This document shows positions 32,176 through 40,579 of a stretch of 64,000 nucleotides of DNA, piece after piece (position 1 is the stretch's first letter; each line of letters opens with the position of its first letter). Origin of the DNA: GCA-2746795 sp964643965. GTDB lineage: Bacteria; Chloroflexota; Anaerolineae; Promineifilales; Promineifilaceae. Below the pieces are notes generated by a model. The model did no database searches. It was not told the DNA's origin and worked only from the letters and a program-made list of their open reading frames with translations. Location: NCBI GenBank assembly GCA_964643965.1, contig CAZXVH010000012.1, positions 9,735-73,734 of the forward strand, written 5' to 3'. The position numbers and the translations under genes are program-made.

Positions 32176-33024
32176 ATGCAAATAAAAGTAACAATTGGCA
32201 CGATTGCATTTATGATCATGATGATCATTATTGGCTATGCGGCCTTGCGTGAACCAGCTCGTCTGGAACGATTTACAGAAGCGGAATTGGGTCGTTCTGT
32301 AGAAACTGGCGCTCATCTGTTTGATCAAAACTGCGCCAATTGTCATGGTGAAAATGGCCTGGCAGAAGAATGTTATGATCCCAGCACGGGCGAACAAATT
32401 GGCTGTATTGGTTTACCGCTCAACAATATGGCGTTGTTATGTGGGGATAATACAGCCCGTATGCAAGCCATGAATTGGGAAGGCTCTAAACAGGCCTTTA
32501 TTCAGAGTACCGTGGCCTCAGGACGGCCGGGCACACAAATGCCTACCTGGGCCAATGAATATGGCGGCCCTATGCGTCCAGATCAAGTGCGTAATGTGGC
32601 TAATTTTGTGCTGAACTGGCAAACGGAAGAGCTGTGCAGCGGCCCAGTTATCACCTTTGAGTGGGCGGAAAATGTCAATGATTATTTGGCTGAATTCCCA
32701 GATGGAGATGCGGCCACCGGTAAGGAACTGTTTGTGACATATGGTTGCTCTGGCTGCCACGGCGTCCCAGATGAAGGAAAAGCGGGCGTGGTTGGTCCCA
32801 GCCTGGATACGATTGCGGAAGTGGGCGCCACCCGGGTTGAAGGGCAGACGGCCGAACAATATGTGTATCACTCCATTTTGTATCCCAGTGATTTTATTGT
32901 GCCGGATTGTCCGAATGCCCCTTGCACTGGCCCGCCAAGCGCCATGAATGCTAACTTCGGAGAGCGCATGGCGGTCAGCCCGCAAGATATGGCCCATTTG
33001 CTGGCTTATTTATTTGGCGAATAG
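32176..33024 (+). CDS. Membrane-anchored di-heme cytochrome c
   Basis: 282 residues. One N-terminal helix (about 4-24) serving as uncleaved anchor, then two class I cytochrome c domains: C-A-N-C-H at residues 53-57 and C-S-G-C-H at 191-195. Distal Met candidates include M-P-T-W after the first heme. As third gene after Rieske and cytochrome b it is probably the electron acceptor of the complex in place of cytochrome c1/f. A strong terminator follows, closing the operon. Confidence 0.93.
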   Translation: MQIKVTIGTIAFMIMMIIIGYAALREPARLERFTEAELGRSVETGAHLFDQNCANCHGENGLAEECYDPSTGEQIGCIGLPLNNMALLCGDNTARMQAMNWEGSKQAFIQSTVASGRPGTQMPTWANEYGGPMRPDQVRNVANFVLNWQTEELCSGPVITFEWAENVNDYLAEFPDGDAATGKELFVTYGCSGCHGVPDEGKAGVVGPSLDTIAEVGATRVEGQTAEQYVYHSILYPSDFIVPDCPNAPCTGPPSAMNANFGERMAVSPQDMAHLLAYLFGE

Positions 33025-33056
33025 TAGACGGTTACGTCGCAGAAAATGATAGAAAA

Positions 33057-33080
33057 GCCCGGCCAAGCCGGGCTTTTTTT
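33057..33080 (+). terminator. Terminator of the Rieske/cytochrome operon
   Basis: 7-bp GC-only stem GCCCGGC / GCCGGGC, extendable by A-T pairs, 3-nt loop, seven T. Confidence 0.95.
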
Positions 33081-33176
33081 ATGTGAATACGGAAGATTTT
33101 TCTTGGCGTTTGCCACAAGCGCCACTATATTTAAATTCACCAAGAAATCCGGGTTGATTTTCGTAAGTATGAAAAG

Positions 33177-33205
33177 TTGACGTCTGGCGTTACAGCCGTT
33201 ATGAT
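33177..33205 (+). promoter_or_regulatory. Promoter of the glutamine synthetase leader
   Basis: TTGACG, 17-base spacer, TATGAT: five of six and five of six consensus bases at ideal spacing. Predicted start near 33212, giving a leader of about 160 nt before the coding start. Confidence 0.8.
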
Positions 33206-33253
33206 GGTGACGGTAATTTGCATAATTTATTTCAACCAAATAGTGACCCGGCC

Positions 33254-33303
33254 AAGACGCCCCTAAACATAACTTGATGTTATGTGAAATGGGCGTCTTT
33301 TTT
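33254..33303 (+). terminator. Terminator-like double hairpin in the glutamine synthetase leader
   Basis: Outer stem AAGACGCCC / GGGCGTCTT (9 bp) enclosing an inner stem ACATAAC / GTTATGT (7 bp, 5-nt loop), followed by T residues. It lies between the promoter and the gene, so transcription must read through it; this suggests attenuation or a small RNA of about 90 nt. No known riboswitch or glnA RNA core was recognised. Confidence 0.8.
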
Positions 33304-33372
33304 GTTGGTGGGATGCTTTGAGACCCATCACCCCACCAAAAAAAACATATTTTTAGCAAGGAGCTTTAAACG

Positions 33373-35544
33373 ATGAGTGGAAATATTACCCGTTTGAACG
33401 CGATAGCTGCCATCAACAGCTATGCGCCGATTAAGCAGCAGTTGAACTTTGCGGAAACGCCAACCCGTGATCTGTTCAACGCCAATGTCTTCAGCACGGC
33501 CGTTATGAAAGAGCGGCTACCGATGGCAGTCTACAAGTCGGTATTGGCCACCATTGAGCAAGGCGAACCGCTGGACATCTCCATGGCCGATGCCGTGGCC
33601 AACGCCATGAAAGATTGGGCCATTGAAAAAGGAGCCACCCATTACGCCCATGTCTTTTATCCGTTGACGGGGTTAACGGCCGAGAAACACGACAGCTTCC
33701 TCTCCCCCGATGGCAACGGCAGCGCCCTGGCTGAATTCTCTGGCTACCAGTTAATTCAAGGTGAACCGGACGGTTCCAGCTTCCCCACTGGCGGTATTCG
33801 CCCCACCTTTGAGGCGCGGGGTTACACCGCCTGGGACGTGACCAGCCCGGCCTATATTTTAGAAAATCCCAACGGCACCACTTTGTGTATTCCCACCGCC
33901 TTTGTCTCCTGGTCAGGGGAAGCGCTGGACAAGAAAACGCCCGTCCTGCGTTCCAACCAGGCGATCAATGCCCAGGCTCAGCGCATTCTGGCCCTGTTCG
34001 GCGATAATGGCAGGTGCATGGTAACAGCCACGGCCGGCCCGGAACAAGAGTATTTCCTCATCGACCGTAACTTTTATTACGCCCGCCCTGATTTGCTGAC
34101 GGCCGGCCGTACCCTGTTTGGCGCTCCTTCCCCCAAAGGGCAGGAGTTCGATGATCATTATTTTGGCGCCATTCCCGAACGGGTCTTGGGCTACATGCTG
34201 GAATGTGAAGCGGAACTGTTCAAATTAGGCGTCCCCGTCAAAACCCGTCACAATGAAGTGGCCCCCGGCCAGTTTGAAGTGGCGCCGATGTATGAAAACG
34301 CCAACGTGGCCACCGACCACCAACATATTTTGATGACCACCCTCAAGCGCGTCGCTCCCAAATACGGCATGGTCTGTCTCTTGCATGAAAAACCGTTTGC
34401 CGGTATTAACGGCTCCGGTAAACATGTCAACTACTCGTTGGGCAGCGCCACTTTGGGCAACTTGTTGGAACCGGGCGATACGCCGCATGAAAATATGCGC
34501 TTCCTCGTCTTCACCGTGGCTGTCATTCGCGCCGTCAGCAAATATGCGCCGCTGCTGCGTTCTGTGGTGGCTTCGGCCGGCAATGATCATCGCCTGGGCG
34601 CGAATGAAGCGCCGCCGGCCATTATCTCCATCTTTCTGGGCGATCAACTCACCGATGTTTTTGAGCAAATTGTGTCATCTGGTGGAGCCACCTCGTCTAA
34701 GCCATCTGGCACGTTGACGTTGGGCGTCGATACCCTGCCCCCCCTGCCTCTGCACGCTGGCGACCGCAATCGCACCAGTCCGCTGGCGTTTACCGGCAAT
34801 AAGTTTGAGTTCCGGGCGGTGGGTTCTAACCAATCCATCGCCATGCCCATTGCCGTCTTAAATACGGCCGTGGCCGAATCGCTGGATTACATGGCCACCC
34901 GCCTGGAAGCGGAAAACGGGAACTTGAATGATGCGGTGCAGGCTTTGCTCAAAGAGATTCTGGATGAGCATGGCTCCATTTTGTTTAATGGCAATGGTTA
35001 CTCTGAAGAATGGCATCTGGAGGCCGCCAGACGCGGTCTGCCCAATTTGCGCACGACGGTAGAAGCCTTGCCTGCTTTTGGTAGCCCGGAAGCAGTGGCC
35101 TTGTTTGAGAAATATGCTGTTTTATCTAGGCGTGAAGTAGAAAGTCGCCTGGAAGTACACCTGGAAACGTATGCCAAGGCGATCCATGTGGAAGGGAAGT
35201 TGGCTTTGGAAATGGGGCGCACGATGATTTGGCCGGCCGCCATTCGCCATCAGAATGATTTGGCGATGACTTGTGCTAATTTAAAAGCGGTTGGCTATGA
35301 GTTTGATACCAATACGCTAGACAAGGTGACTGAATTGGTGAAACTGCTGCAAGACAGCATGATTGATCTGGAAGTAACGCTGGCGCATGAAGCGGATTCT
35401 GTGATGGCGGAAGCGCAGTATGCTTGTGAAAAGGTGATGCCGCAGATCGATCTGGTGCGTAAATACGCTGATGCCTTGGAAGGGTATGTGGCGGATGATT
35501 TATGGCCCCTGCCCACTTATCAGGAGATGTTGTTTATTAAATAG
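33373..35544 (+). CDS. glnN: Type III glutamine synthetase
   Basis: ATP-dependent ammonium assimilation (glutamate to glutamine). 723 residues, the size of GSIII and far above GSI (about 450). The N-terminal GSIII-specific part (F-N-A-N-V-F-S, M-K-D-W-A-I-E-K-G-A-T-H-Y) is followed by H-Y-A-H-V-F-Y-P-L-T-G and K-H-D-S-F, a GSIII hallmark. Catalytic elements: G-P-E-Q-E-Y-F-L (metal Glu), R-H-N-E-V-A-P-G-Q-F-E, and N-G-S-G-K-H-V-N-Y-S-L, the ATP/glutamate loop. No glnB or amtB gene is nearby. AAGGAG ribosome site. Expression is probably set by the leader upstream. Confidence 0.96.
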   Translation: MSGNITRLNAIAAINSYAPIKQQLNFAETPTRDLFNANVFSTAVMKERLPMAVYKSVLATIEQGEPLDISMADAVANAMKDWAIEKGATHYAHVFYPLTGLTAEKHDSFLSPDGNGSALAEFSGYQLIQGEPDGSSFPTGGIRPTFEARGYTAWDVTSPAYILENPNGTTLCIPTAFVSWSGEALDKKTPVLRSNQAINAQAQRILALFGDNGRCMVTATAGPEQEYFLIDRNFYYARPDLLTAGRTLFGAPSPKGQEFDDHYFGAIPERVLGYMLECEAELFKLGVPVKTRHNEVAPGQFEVAPMYENANVATDHQHILMTTLKRVAPKYGMVCLLHEKPFAGINGSGKHVNYSLGSATLGNLLEPGDTPHENMRFLVFTVAVIRAVSKYAPLLRSVVASAGNDHRLGANEAPPAIISIFLGDQLTDVFEQIVSSGGATSSKPSGTLTLGVDTLPPLPLHAGDRNRTSPLAFTGNKFEFRAVGSNQSIAMPIAVLNTAVAESLDYMATRLEAENGNLNDAVQALLKEILDEHGSILFNGNGYSEEWHLEAARRGLPNLRTTVEALPAFGSPEAVALFEKYAVLSRREVESRLEVHLETYAKAIHVEGKLALEMGRTMIWPAAIRHQNDLAMTCANLKAVGYEFDTNTLDKVTELVKLLQDSMIDLEVTLAHEADSVMAEAQYACEKVMPQIDLVRKYADALEGYVADDLWPLPTYQEMLFIK

Positions 35545-35626
35545 CTGTTTCCACTCTCTGGCAGATGCGCATACGCTTTGGCGAGCGTCCCTGCGCATTC
35601 GCCTCTTTTATCATTGATTTTGTTGA

Positions 35627-35658
35627 CCCCTCTCGTGTCTGAGAGGGGGTTTTTGTTT
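35627..35658 (+). terminator. Terminator of the glutamine synthetase gene
   Basis: Stem CCCCTCTC / GAGAGGGG, 6-nt loop, then a GTTTTTGTTTT run. The following 35659-35840 has no gene; no clear promoter was seen for the lipoprotein gene. Confidence 0.93.
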
Positions 35659-35840
35659 TAAATGTGCTTGATTGTGCTCTTCCTGATCAACGATAGATTA
35701 ACGGTGCTGTGTTTTAGTAAGGATGTACCGGGGAATAAAACGGCCGTTATCCTCACCAAAGCCAGTACATCGTATCCCTAACGGCAACTGGTCGCGGCAA
35801 AATTTTATCAACTCATCAACCAGTTTCAGGAGGAACCCTA

Positions 35841-37103
35841 ATGCCTATCTATTCGTTTGTTCAAAACAAAACCATCTTATTCTGTGTCATTGTTCTGCTG
35901 GCTAGCATGATGGTGGCTTGTAATTTTAGCAGCATGACGCCGGTGGAATCCGCCCAGTCTGGCGCCAACGCCGTTAGTACGCAGGTGGCGCAAACCGTCG
36001 AAGCGCAAGTGATTGCGACGCAAATTGCCGCCAGAAATACCGCGGTCGCCGGTATGCCTGACACTGTGACCGCAGAACCAGGAGTCGTAGAAACGCAAAT
36101 CGCGATGACGGTGGCGGCGCAGGGGAACGAAGCCAATGCTGAACTGGCAGCGACAACGGCGGCGCTGGTGGCAGTGGAGAGGCAAATGGAGAGAACGGCC
36201 GTTGCCCTCGCCAGCACTCAAACCGCAAACAATTACATACAACAAACCCGGAACGCCCAAGAAGCCCTGGCCCTGCAGCAAGCCAACGCCACGCCCGCAG
36301 TCCGCGCCATCCTCGATTCCGTCAATGTGCGCAGTGGCCCCGGCACAGAATATCGGGTGATCAGCAATTTGCGCAACAATGACATTGTGCCCGTCGTGGC
36401 CAAAAGCGGAGATGGCGAATGGTTTATTGTGGAGATGCCCGGAGGCTTTCGTGGTTGGGTGCATGATTCAGTAACAGACCCCGTCTTGGCCCAGGCCATG
36501 GCTAAAGTGGGATTTGCCGCCACCATACCGCCGCCCCCCACCTTCACGCCGACGCCCACCAACACCCCCACGCCAGTTCCTGTTAATACAGAAGGGTGGG
36601 TGTATGTGAACAATGTGGGCGAAGATGACATCTGCTATCTCTATATTTCCCCCAGCAGCAGCGATAGTTGGGGCAACGACCGCTTAGGCTCAAGCGTATT
36701 GTACAGTGGCAGCGCCATTAATATCGTGGTGGATTTTGGCTGGTATGATCTCAAAGCAGAAGGGTGTGATGGGAATCTAATAACCGAACTTGAAGTCTAT
36801 GTGCCCCAAGGCGGCAGCTATAGTTGGACGGTGGCCATTGATCTATTTGCCCCTGCGGGCACAACCCTGACCATTGAGAACTGGCTTGACGATACCGTGT
36901 GCTACCTTTACATTTCACCGTCCACCAGCAGTGGTTGGGGCAATGATTGGTTGGGAGATGATGTGCTAGACCCTTATGAGAGCATGACCTTAACCCTCAA
37001 CCCGGACACATATGATATGAAGATTACAGATTGTGCTGGCAATGAAATTGAGGTCTTATGGGATATTTACCTTAGCGGCGAGAGTTATTGGATGCTTGAA
37101 TAA
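35841..37103 (+). CDS. Secreted SH3b-domain lipoprotein with duplicated C-terminal module
   Basis: 420 residues. Hydrophobic start ending S-M-M-V-A-C (Cys27), a likely lipoprotein signal. Residues 35-150 are Ala/Thr/Gln-rich and helical. Residues 155-210 are a bacterial SH3 domain (S-V-N-V-R-S-G-P-G-T-E-Y-R-V-I, R-G-W-V-H-D), a cell-wall or peptide-binding fold. A Thr/Pro linker (T-P-T-P-T-N-T-P-T) leads to two copies of an about 80-residue module, each with C-Y-L-Y-I-S-P-S and W-G-N-D. Strong ribosome site AGGAGG. First of three secreted-protein genes in tandem. Confidence 0.82.
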   Translation: MPIYSFVQNKTILFCVIVLLASMMVACNFSSMTPVESAQSGANAVSTQVAQTVEAQVIATQIAARNTAVAGMPDTVTAEPGVVETQIAMTVAAQGNEANAELAATTAALVAVERQMERTAVALASTQTANNYIQQTRNAQEALALQQANATPAVRAILDSVNVRSGPGTEYRVISNLRNNDIVPVVAKSGDGEWFIVEMPGGFRGWVHDSVTDPVLAQAMAKVGFAATIPPPPTFTPTPTNTPTPVPVNTEGWVYVNNVGEDDICYLYISPSSSDSWGNDRLGSSVLYSGSAINIVVDFGWYDLKAEGCDGNLITELEVYVPQGGSYSWTVAIDLFAPAGTTLTIENWLDDTVCYLYISPSTSSGWGNDWLGDDVLDPYESMTLTLNPDTYDMKITDCAGNEIEVLWDIYLSGESYWMLE

Positions 37104-37226
37104 TAATCTGGATGCAGCTACACTTTTGGCCAAAGGTTGGGTCTGTCGCAGGGGCAACGATACTGCGACAGACTCTCGCTTTACCCCAACAATTCAACTC
37201 GTTTATTATCGGATAAGGATCACGAC

Positions 37227-37853
37227 ATGATTATTTCTAAGGCGGACAAATATAAGCAATCTGTTTGCACACTGCTGATGATACTGATAAGCGCCACTCT
37301 TTTAGCAGCATGTGGTGAAACAAATGTCACGCCAGAAACAGAAGTCCCGGATTGGCGCCAGGCGACCCTGGAAGCGGAGGAGGCGGAGACTGGTTTGTCC
37401 CCTTCAAAGAGTGCACAGCCAATCGAGTCCGCCCCTTCCGATGCCGCCACACCCATTACCACGCGGCTGGTTCTGGCCAAAGCGCCCTCCGTGAACGAAA
37501 CGGTGGCCCTGACCTTCACCATCTCCTCTATTCTGGATGCGCCCGGAACCAGCGCCACCATTATTCTGCCGGAGGGCGCCGTTCTGGTGGCGGGTGATTT
37601 AGCCTGGACGGGGGATCTCAAAGCCAATGAACCCCAAACAGTTGCCGCCACTATCTCATTTGAGCGTGAAGGGAAGTGGACGATTGAGGGCAAAGCCTTG
37701 CATGAGGTAGGTAACGGCGATGTCTGGGGGGACGCTGCTTATATCTACCTCACTGTTTCTGACGACGCTCACTTTGGCTTTCCCACAGAATCGCCCGCAG
37801 ATGCTTCTGGCGAGGAAGCGCCCCCACCCCCATCAGTAGACCCAGCCCCATAA
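37227..37853 (+). CDS. Lipoprotein with a domain shared with the next gene
   Basis: 208 residues from the ATG at 37227; upstream in-frame codons lack a signal and the downstream start gives L-L-A-A-C (Cys29), a clear lipobox. Residues about 80-190 form a beta-rich domain (S-I-L-D-A-P-G-T-S-A, L-A-W-T-G-D-L-K-A-N, W-G-D-A-A-Y-I-Y-L-T) that matches closely the N-terminal domain of the following metallopeptidase (S-S-L-D-A-A-G-T-S-A, L-D-W-Q-G-D-L-M-A-N, W-G-D-L-A-A-L-Y-L-T). Function unknown; the shared domain suggests the two act on or near the same surface structure. Confidence 0.75.
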   Translation: MIISKADKYKQSVCTLLMILISATLLAACGETNVTPETEVPDWRQATLEAEEAETGLSPSKSAQPIESAPSDAATPITTRLVLAKAPSVNETVALTFTISSILDAPGTSATIILPEGAVLVAGDLAWTGDLKANEPQTVAATISFEREGKWTIEGKALHEVGNGDVWGDAAYIYLTVSDDAHFGFPTESPADASGEEAPPPPSVDPAP

Positions 37854-37879
37854 ATCTTGACGTTTTCGAGTGAGATCCG

Positions 37880-37914
37880 TCAGGTTTAATTTAGATACAT
37901 TTTCGTAAACCTGA
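37880..37914. other. Inverted repeat in the spacer before the metallopeptidase
   Basis: TCAGGTTTA and TAAACCTGA, perfect over 9 bp with a 17-base loop, without a T-run. The remainder of 37854-38152 is AT-rich and shows no convincing gene or promoter. Confidence 0.55.
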
Positions 37915-38152
37915 GTGGACATCAAGAAAACAATTGAGTAATAAATGCGGGACGATTTTGTAAATCATCTGAGCGATTTGTAGAATTGTTCGACAAAGTG
38001 ATTCCCCCGGTTCATTTTTTAATTGGTAACCAGGGTTAGATGTATTGTAAGGGTAAGTTAAGAAGATTGATTCCTCTTTATAACCCAAAACTTGTTTACG
38101 AAAATACCCTGAGACACCGTAAATAAGAAATCAATAAATTAGGAGAACAACT

Positions 38153-40309
38153 ATGCGTTTATTAAGTGACAAGTTCACCAGGAAAATTTTGATCGTGGCC
38201 ATCGTGACTTTGTTTGTCCTTTTGTCAGGAAAAACCGGCACGTCGGCAAGCGAAAATAATATTTTGGCGCAGCCCGCAGAAAATGCTGCCGGTATTCTGA
38301 GTGAATCGGCCACGCCGCTCCAGGCCACATTATCCATTGCCGAATATCCACCGTTGGGTCAACCGACGACCCTCACCTGTGAGATTTCCAGTTCACTGGA
38401 TGCGGCTGGTACGTCGGCGCAAATTGAGCTGCCTGATAACGTCAGATTGCTGGAGGGCAGCCTGGATTGGCAAGGGGATTTAATGGCAAATGCGCCCGTT
38501 AAATTGACGGCAACTATTGTTTTTGATACGGAGGGGGAAACGGCCGTTTTCTGCCGTGTGCTTCGAGTGATAGATGAGCAAAACAGGTGGGGGGATTTAG
38601 CCGCCCTCTATCTCACAATCGGGCAGACGAAAAGCCAGGTTGGTTTTTTAACGGCGCCGCCTCAGGAGCGGGATGTACTCGGTGAAATGGCCGAAGCGGG
38701 AGAAGGGCAGATCATTGATCAGTCGCCCACACAGCCGGCGCCCTCCCGTGACACGCAATCCTCTGAACCGTCATTTAGCGCCGTCCCCACCTCGCCTGAT
38801 GATACGGCCGCTCCCCATCATGCTGATGAGGCTTCTCCTCAAGGCAACTTAACGATAAACGGCCGTTGGCGCTTCCATAATCGTGAAGACATATTAACCT
38901 CAGAACAAATGCTCGTTGAAATAGTCAGGGGAGATAACAGCAACCATTTGGCCTGGTGCTACACAGACGTCAATGGTTATTATTCATGTGGCCCATTCAC
39001 AAACCCGGGAGCCGCAGGCGTCAGAAGCCGATTCCTCTCCTACACTTCCTTTGTCAACAACATACTCGTCACCGTAAACCCTGATTGGGGTACAGTTGGC
39101 AATGCAGCCAATGCCTTCGGCACTACAACCCCTGTGCAAGTTTTTGCGGATGGCACACGCGATATTGGCTCCTGGCAGGTTAACAACGGCAGCAATTATG
39201 AGCGCGCCTATTGGATTACACACGATCTCATCCGCGTTTGGAAATACATCTGGTTTGGCGCCGGTTCATCCCAGAGTCCGCAAGAAACGACGGGGCCGGC
39301 CACGGTGGAATGGAAGATTGACAGCACAGATGGCACCTATTACTCGCGAGGCGGCAACATCCATCTCGATGGCACAGACCCGCTGTCTAATACGGTGGTG
39401 GGTCACGAATATGGCCACAACATTATGTATACAATATATGGCAATTGGATGCCAACCACCTATTGCCCCAGCCCCCATTACATTCAGAGGATCAGCCATG
39501 TCAACTGTGCCTGGACAGAGGGCTGGGCCAACTTCTTGACTATCGCCGTTAATAATGATCCGGTCTATCGTTGGGACAGCGGCGCCAGTTTGAATCTGGA
39601 AAATCCCACCTGGGGCACAAGCAACTGGGACAATGGGGATGCGGTTGAAGGACGCATCGCTGGCGCGCTGTGGGATATTCTCGATACCGCCAATGAAAAT
39701 GATGACCAATATTCAGACGGGGGTATTGCCAATATTTGGGATACTATCTACCACCAAAATGATAACAACTTCTCAGAATATTTTACGGCCTGGAAAGCAC
39801 GCGGACACAACAATAGCAGCGCTGGACCGGTGATGGCTATTTACCAAAACACAATCAACTATCGCAGCGGACCAGTGAATGATGATTTTGCTAACGCCAC
39901 GAATATTAACAGCATTCCCTATCTTGTTTCTAATTATAATACGGCCAATGCCACCACACAGGGAAATGATCCTGAGTCCCCGTGCGGGTCTAGCAGCACA
40001 AGAAAGCAGTCGCGCAGCGTATGGTATCGTTTCACACCGGCCACCACTGGTAATTATGCCATTGATACCTTTGGCAGCAATTACGACACGGTGTTGGCCG
40101 TCTGGACTGGCGTCTTCGGCGCACTCACCAATAGAGGCTGTAATGATGATAGTGCTGGGGGATTACAATCTTCTCTGACAGTTCAACTTAACAGCGGTAC
40201 AACCTATTATATTGAGGTGATGCGGTATGGCTCATCCAATGGCGGGCTGCTCACGCTGAACCTTAAACGCAATGAGGTAAAAGTCTTTCTGCCGTCGATA
40301 ATTAAGTAA
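38153..40309 (+). CDS. Secreted zinc metallopeptidase with PPC-like C-terminal domain
   Basis: 718 residues. Signal peptide of about 35 residues; domain shared with the previous lipoprotein (about 60-165); Pro/Ser linker; a carbohydrate-binding-like stretch with L-A-W-C-Y-T-D-V-N-G-Y-Y (about 255-330); then the catalytic part with H-E-Y-G-H (His418-His422) and W-T-E-G-W-A-N-F (Glu456), the H-E-x-x-H + E zinc signature of gluzincins. The C-terminal 130 residues (N-D-D-F-A-N-A-T ... W-Y-R-F-T-P) are a PPC-type bacterial domain. The chain ends V-F-L-P-S-I-I-K, a short hydrophobic tail with a basic end that may be a sorting or retention signal. Substrate unknown. Ribosome site AGGAGA. Confidence 0.85.
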   Translation: MRLLSDKFTRKILIVAIVTLFVLLSGKTGTSASENNILAQPAENAAGILSESATPLQATLSIAEYPPLGQPTTLTCEISSSLDAAGTSAQIELPDNVRLLEGSLDWQGDLMANAPVKLTATIVFDTEGETAVFCRVLRVIDEQNRWGDLAALYLTIGQTKSQVGFLTAPPQERDVLGEMAEAGEGQIIDQSPTQPAPSRDTQSSEPSFSAVPTSPDDTAAPHHADEASPQGNLTINGRWRFHNREDILTSEQMLVEIVRGDNSNHLAWCYTDVNGYYSCGPFTNPGAAGVRSRFLSYTSFVNNILVTVNPDWGTVGNAANAFGTTTPVQVFADGTRDIGSWQVNNGSNYERAYWITHDLIRVWKYIWFGAGSSQSPQETTGPATVEWKIDSTDGTYYSRGGNIHLDGTDPLSNTVVGHEYGHNIMYTIYGNWMPTTYCPSPHYIQRISHVNCAWTEGWANFLTIAVNNDPVYRWDSGASLNLENPTWGTSNWDNGDAVEGRIAGALWDILDTANENDDQYSDGGIANIWDTIYHQNDNNFSEYFTAWKARGHNNSSAGPVMAIYQNTINYRSGPVNDDFANATNINSIPYLVSNYNTANATTQGNDPESPCGSSSTRKQSRSVWYRFTPATTGNYAIDTFGSNYDTVLAVWTGVFGALTNRGCNDDSAGGLQSSLTVQLNSGTTYYIEVMRYGSSNGGLLTLNLKRNEVKVFLPSIIK

Positions 40310-40409
40310 ATGAAGAAAAAGCAGGCTGTAGAGATTGGCAATAACAACGCTAAAAACTTTACAGCTTGCTAGACAATGCGTTTGTCCGGCAGATTATCTA
40401 CGGAAATGT

Positions 40410-40462
40410 ATGGGGAGTTGCTCGATTCTTCACTGTATTGGGCGACTCCCGCTTTTTTTTCT
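40410..40462 (+). terminator. Terminator of the metallopeptidase gene
   Basis: Stem GGGAGTTGC / GGCGACTCCC with one G-U pair and a long loop, then eight T. Confidence 0.7.
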
Positions 40463-40476
40463 CAATCTTGTCTCCC

Positions 40477-40513
40477 CAAAAAACAGCGCCCCCTGTAAAA
40501 TTACAGGGGGCGC
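40477..40513 (-). terminator. Terminator of the ftsZ operon
   Basis: Perfect 13-bp stem GCGCCCCCTGTAA / TTACAGGGGGCGC with a 2-base spacer in the loop; on the minus strand a run of six T follows after TG. Confidence 0.92.
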
Positions 40514-40579
40514 TTGCAGAGGGGATGTGTTTCGCGGCTGATAAAATCAGCCGCAAAATTAACCAGGTGTTGGCGGCAA

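Noticed and set aside
33177..33372. Known glnA RNA or glutamine riboswitch
   Set aside because: The conserved core as I remember it was not found; left as an unidentified leader.
37891..38088. 65-residue minus-strand frame in the spacer
   Set aside because: AT-rich, no ribosome site, no recognisable domain.
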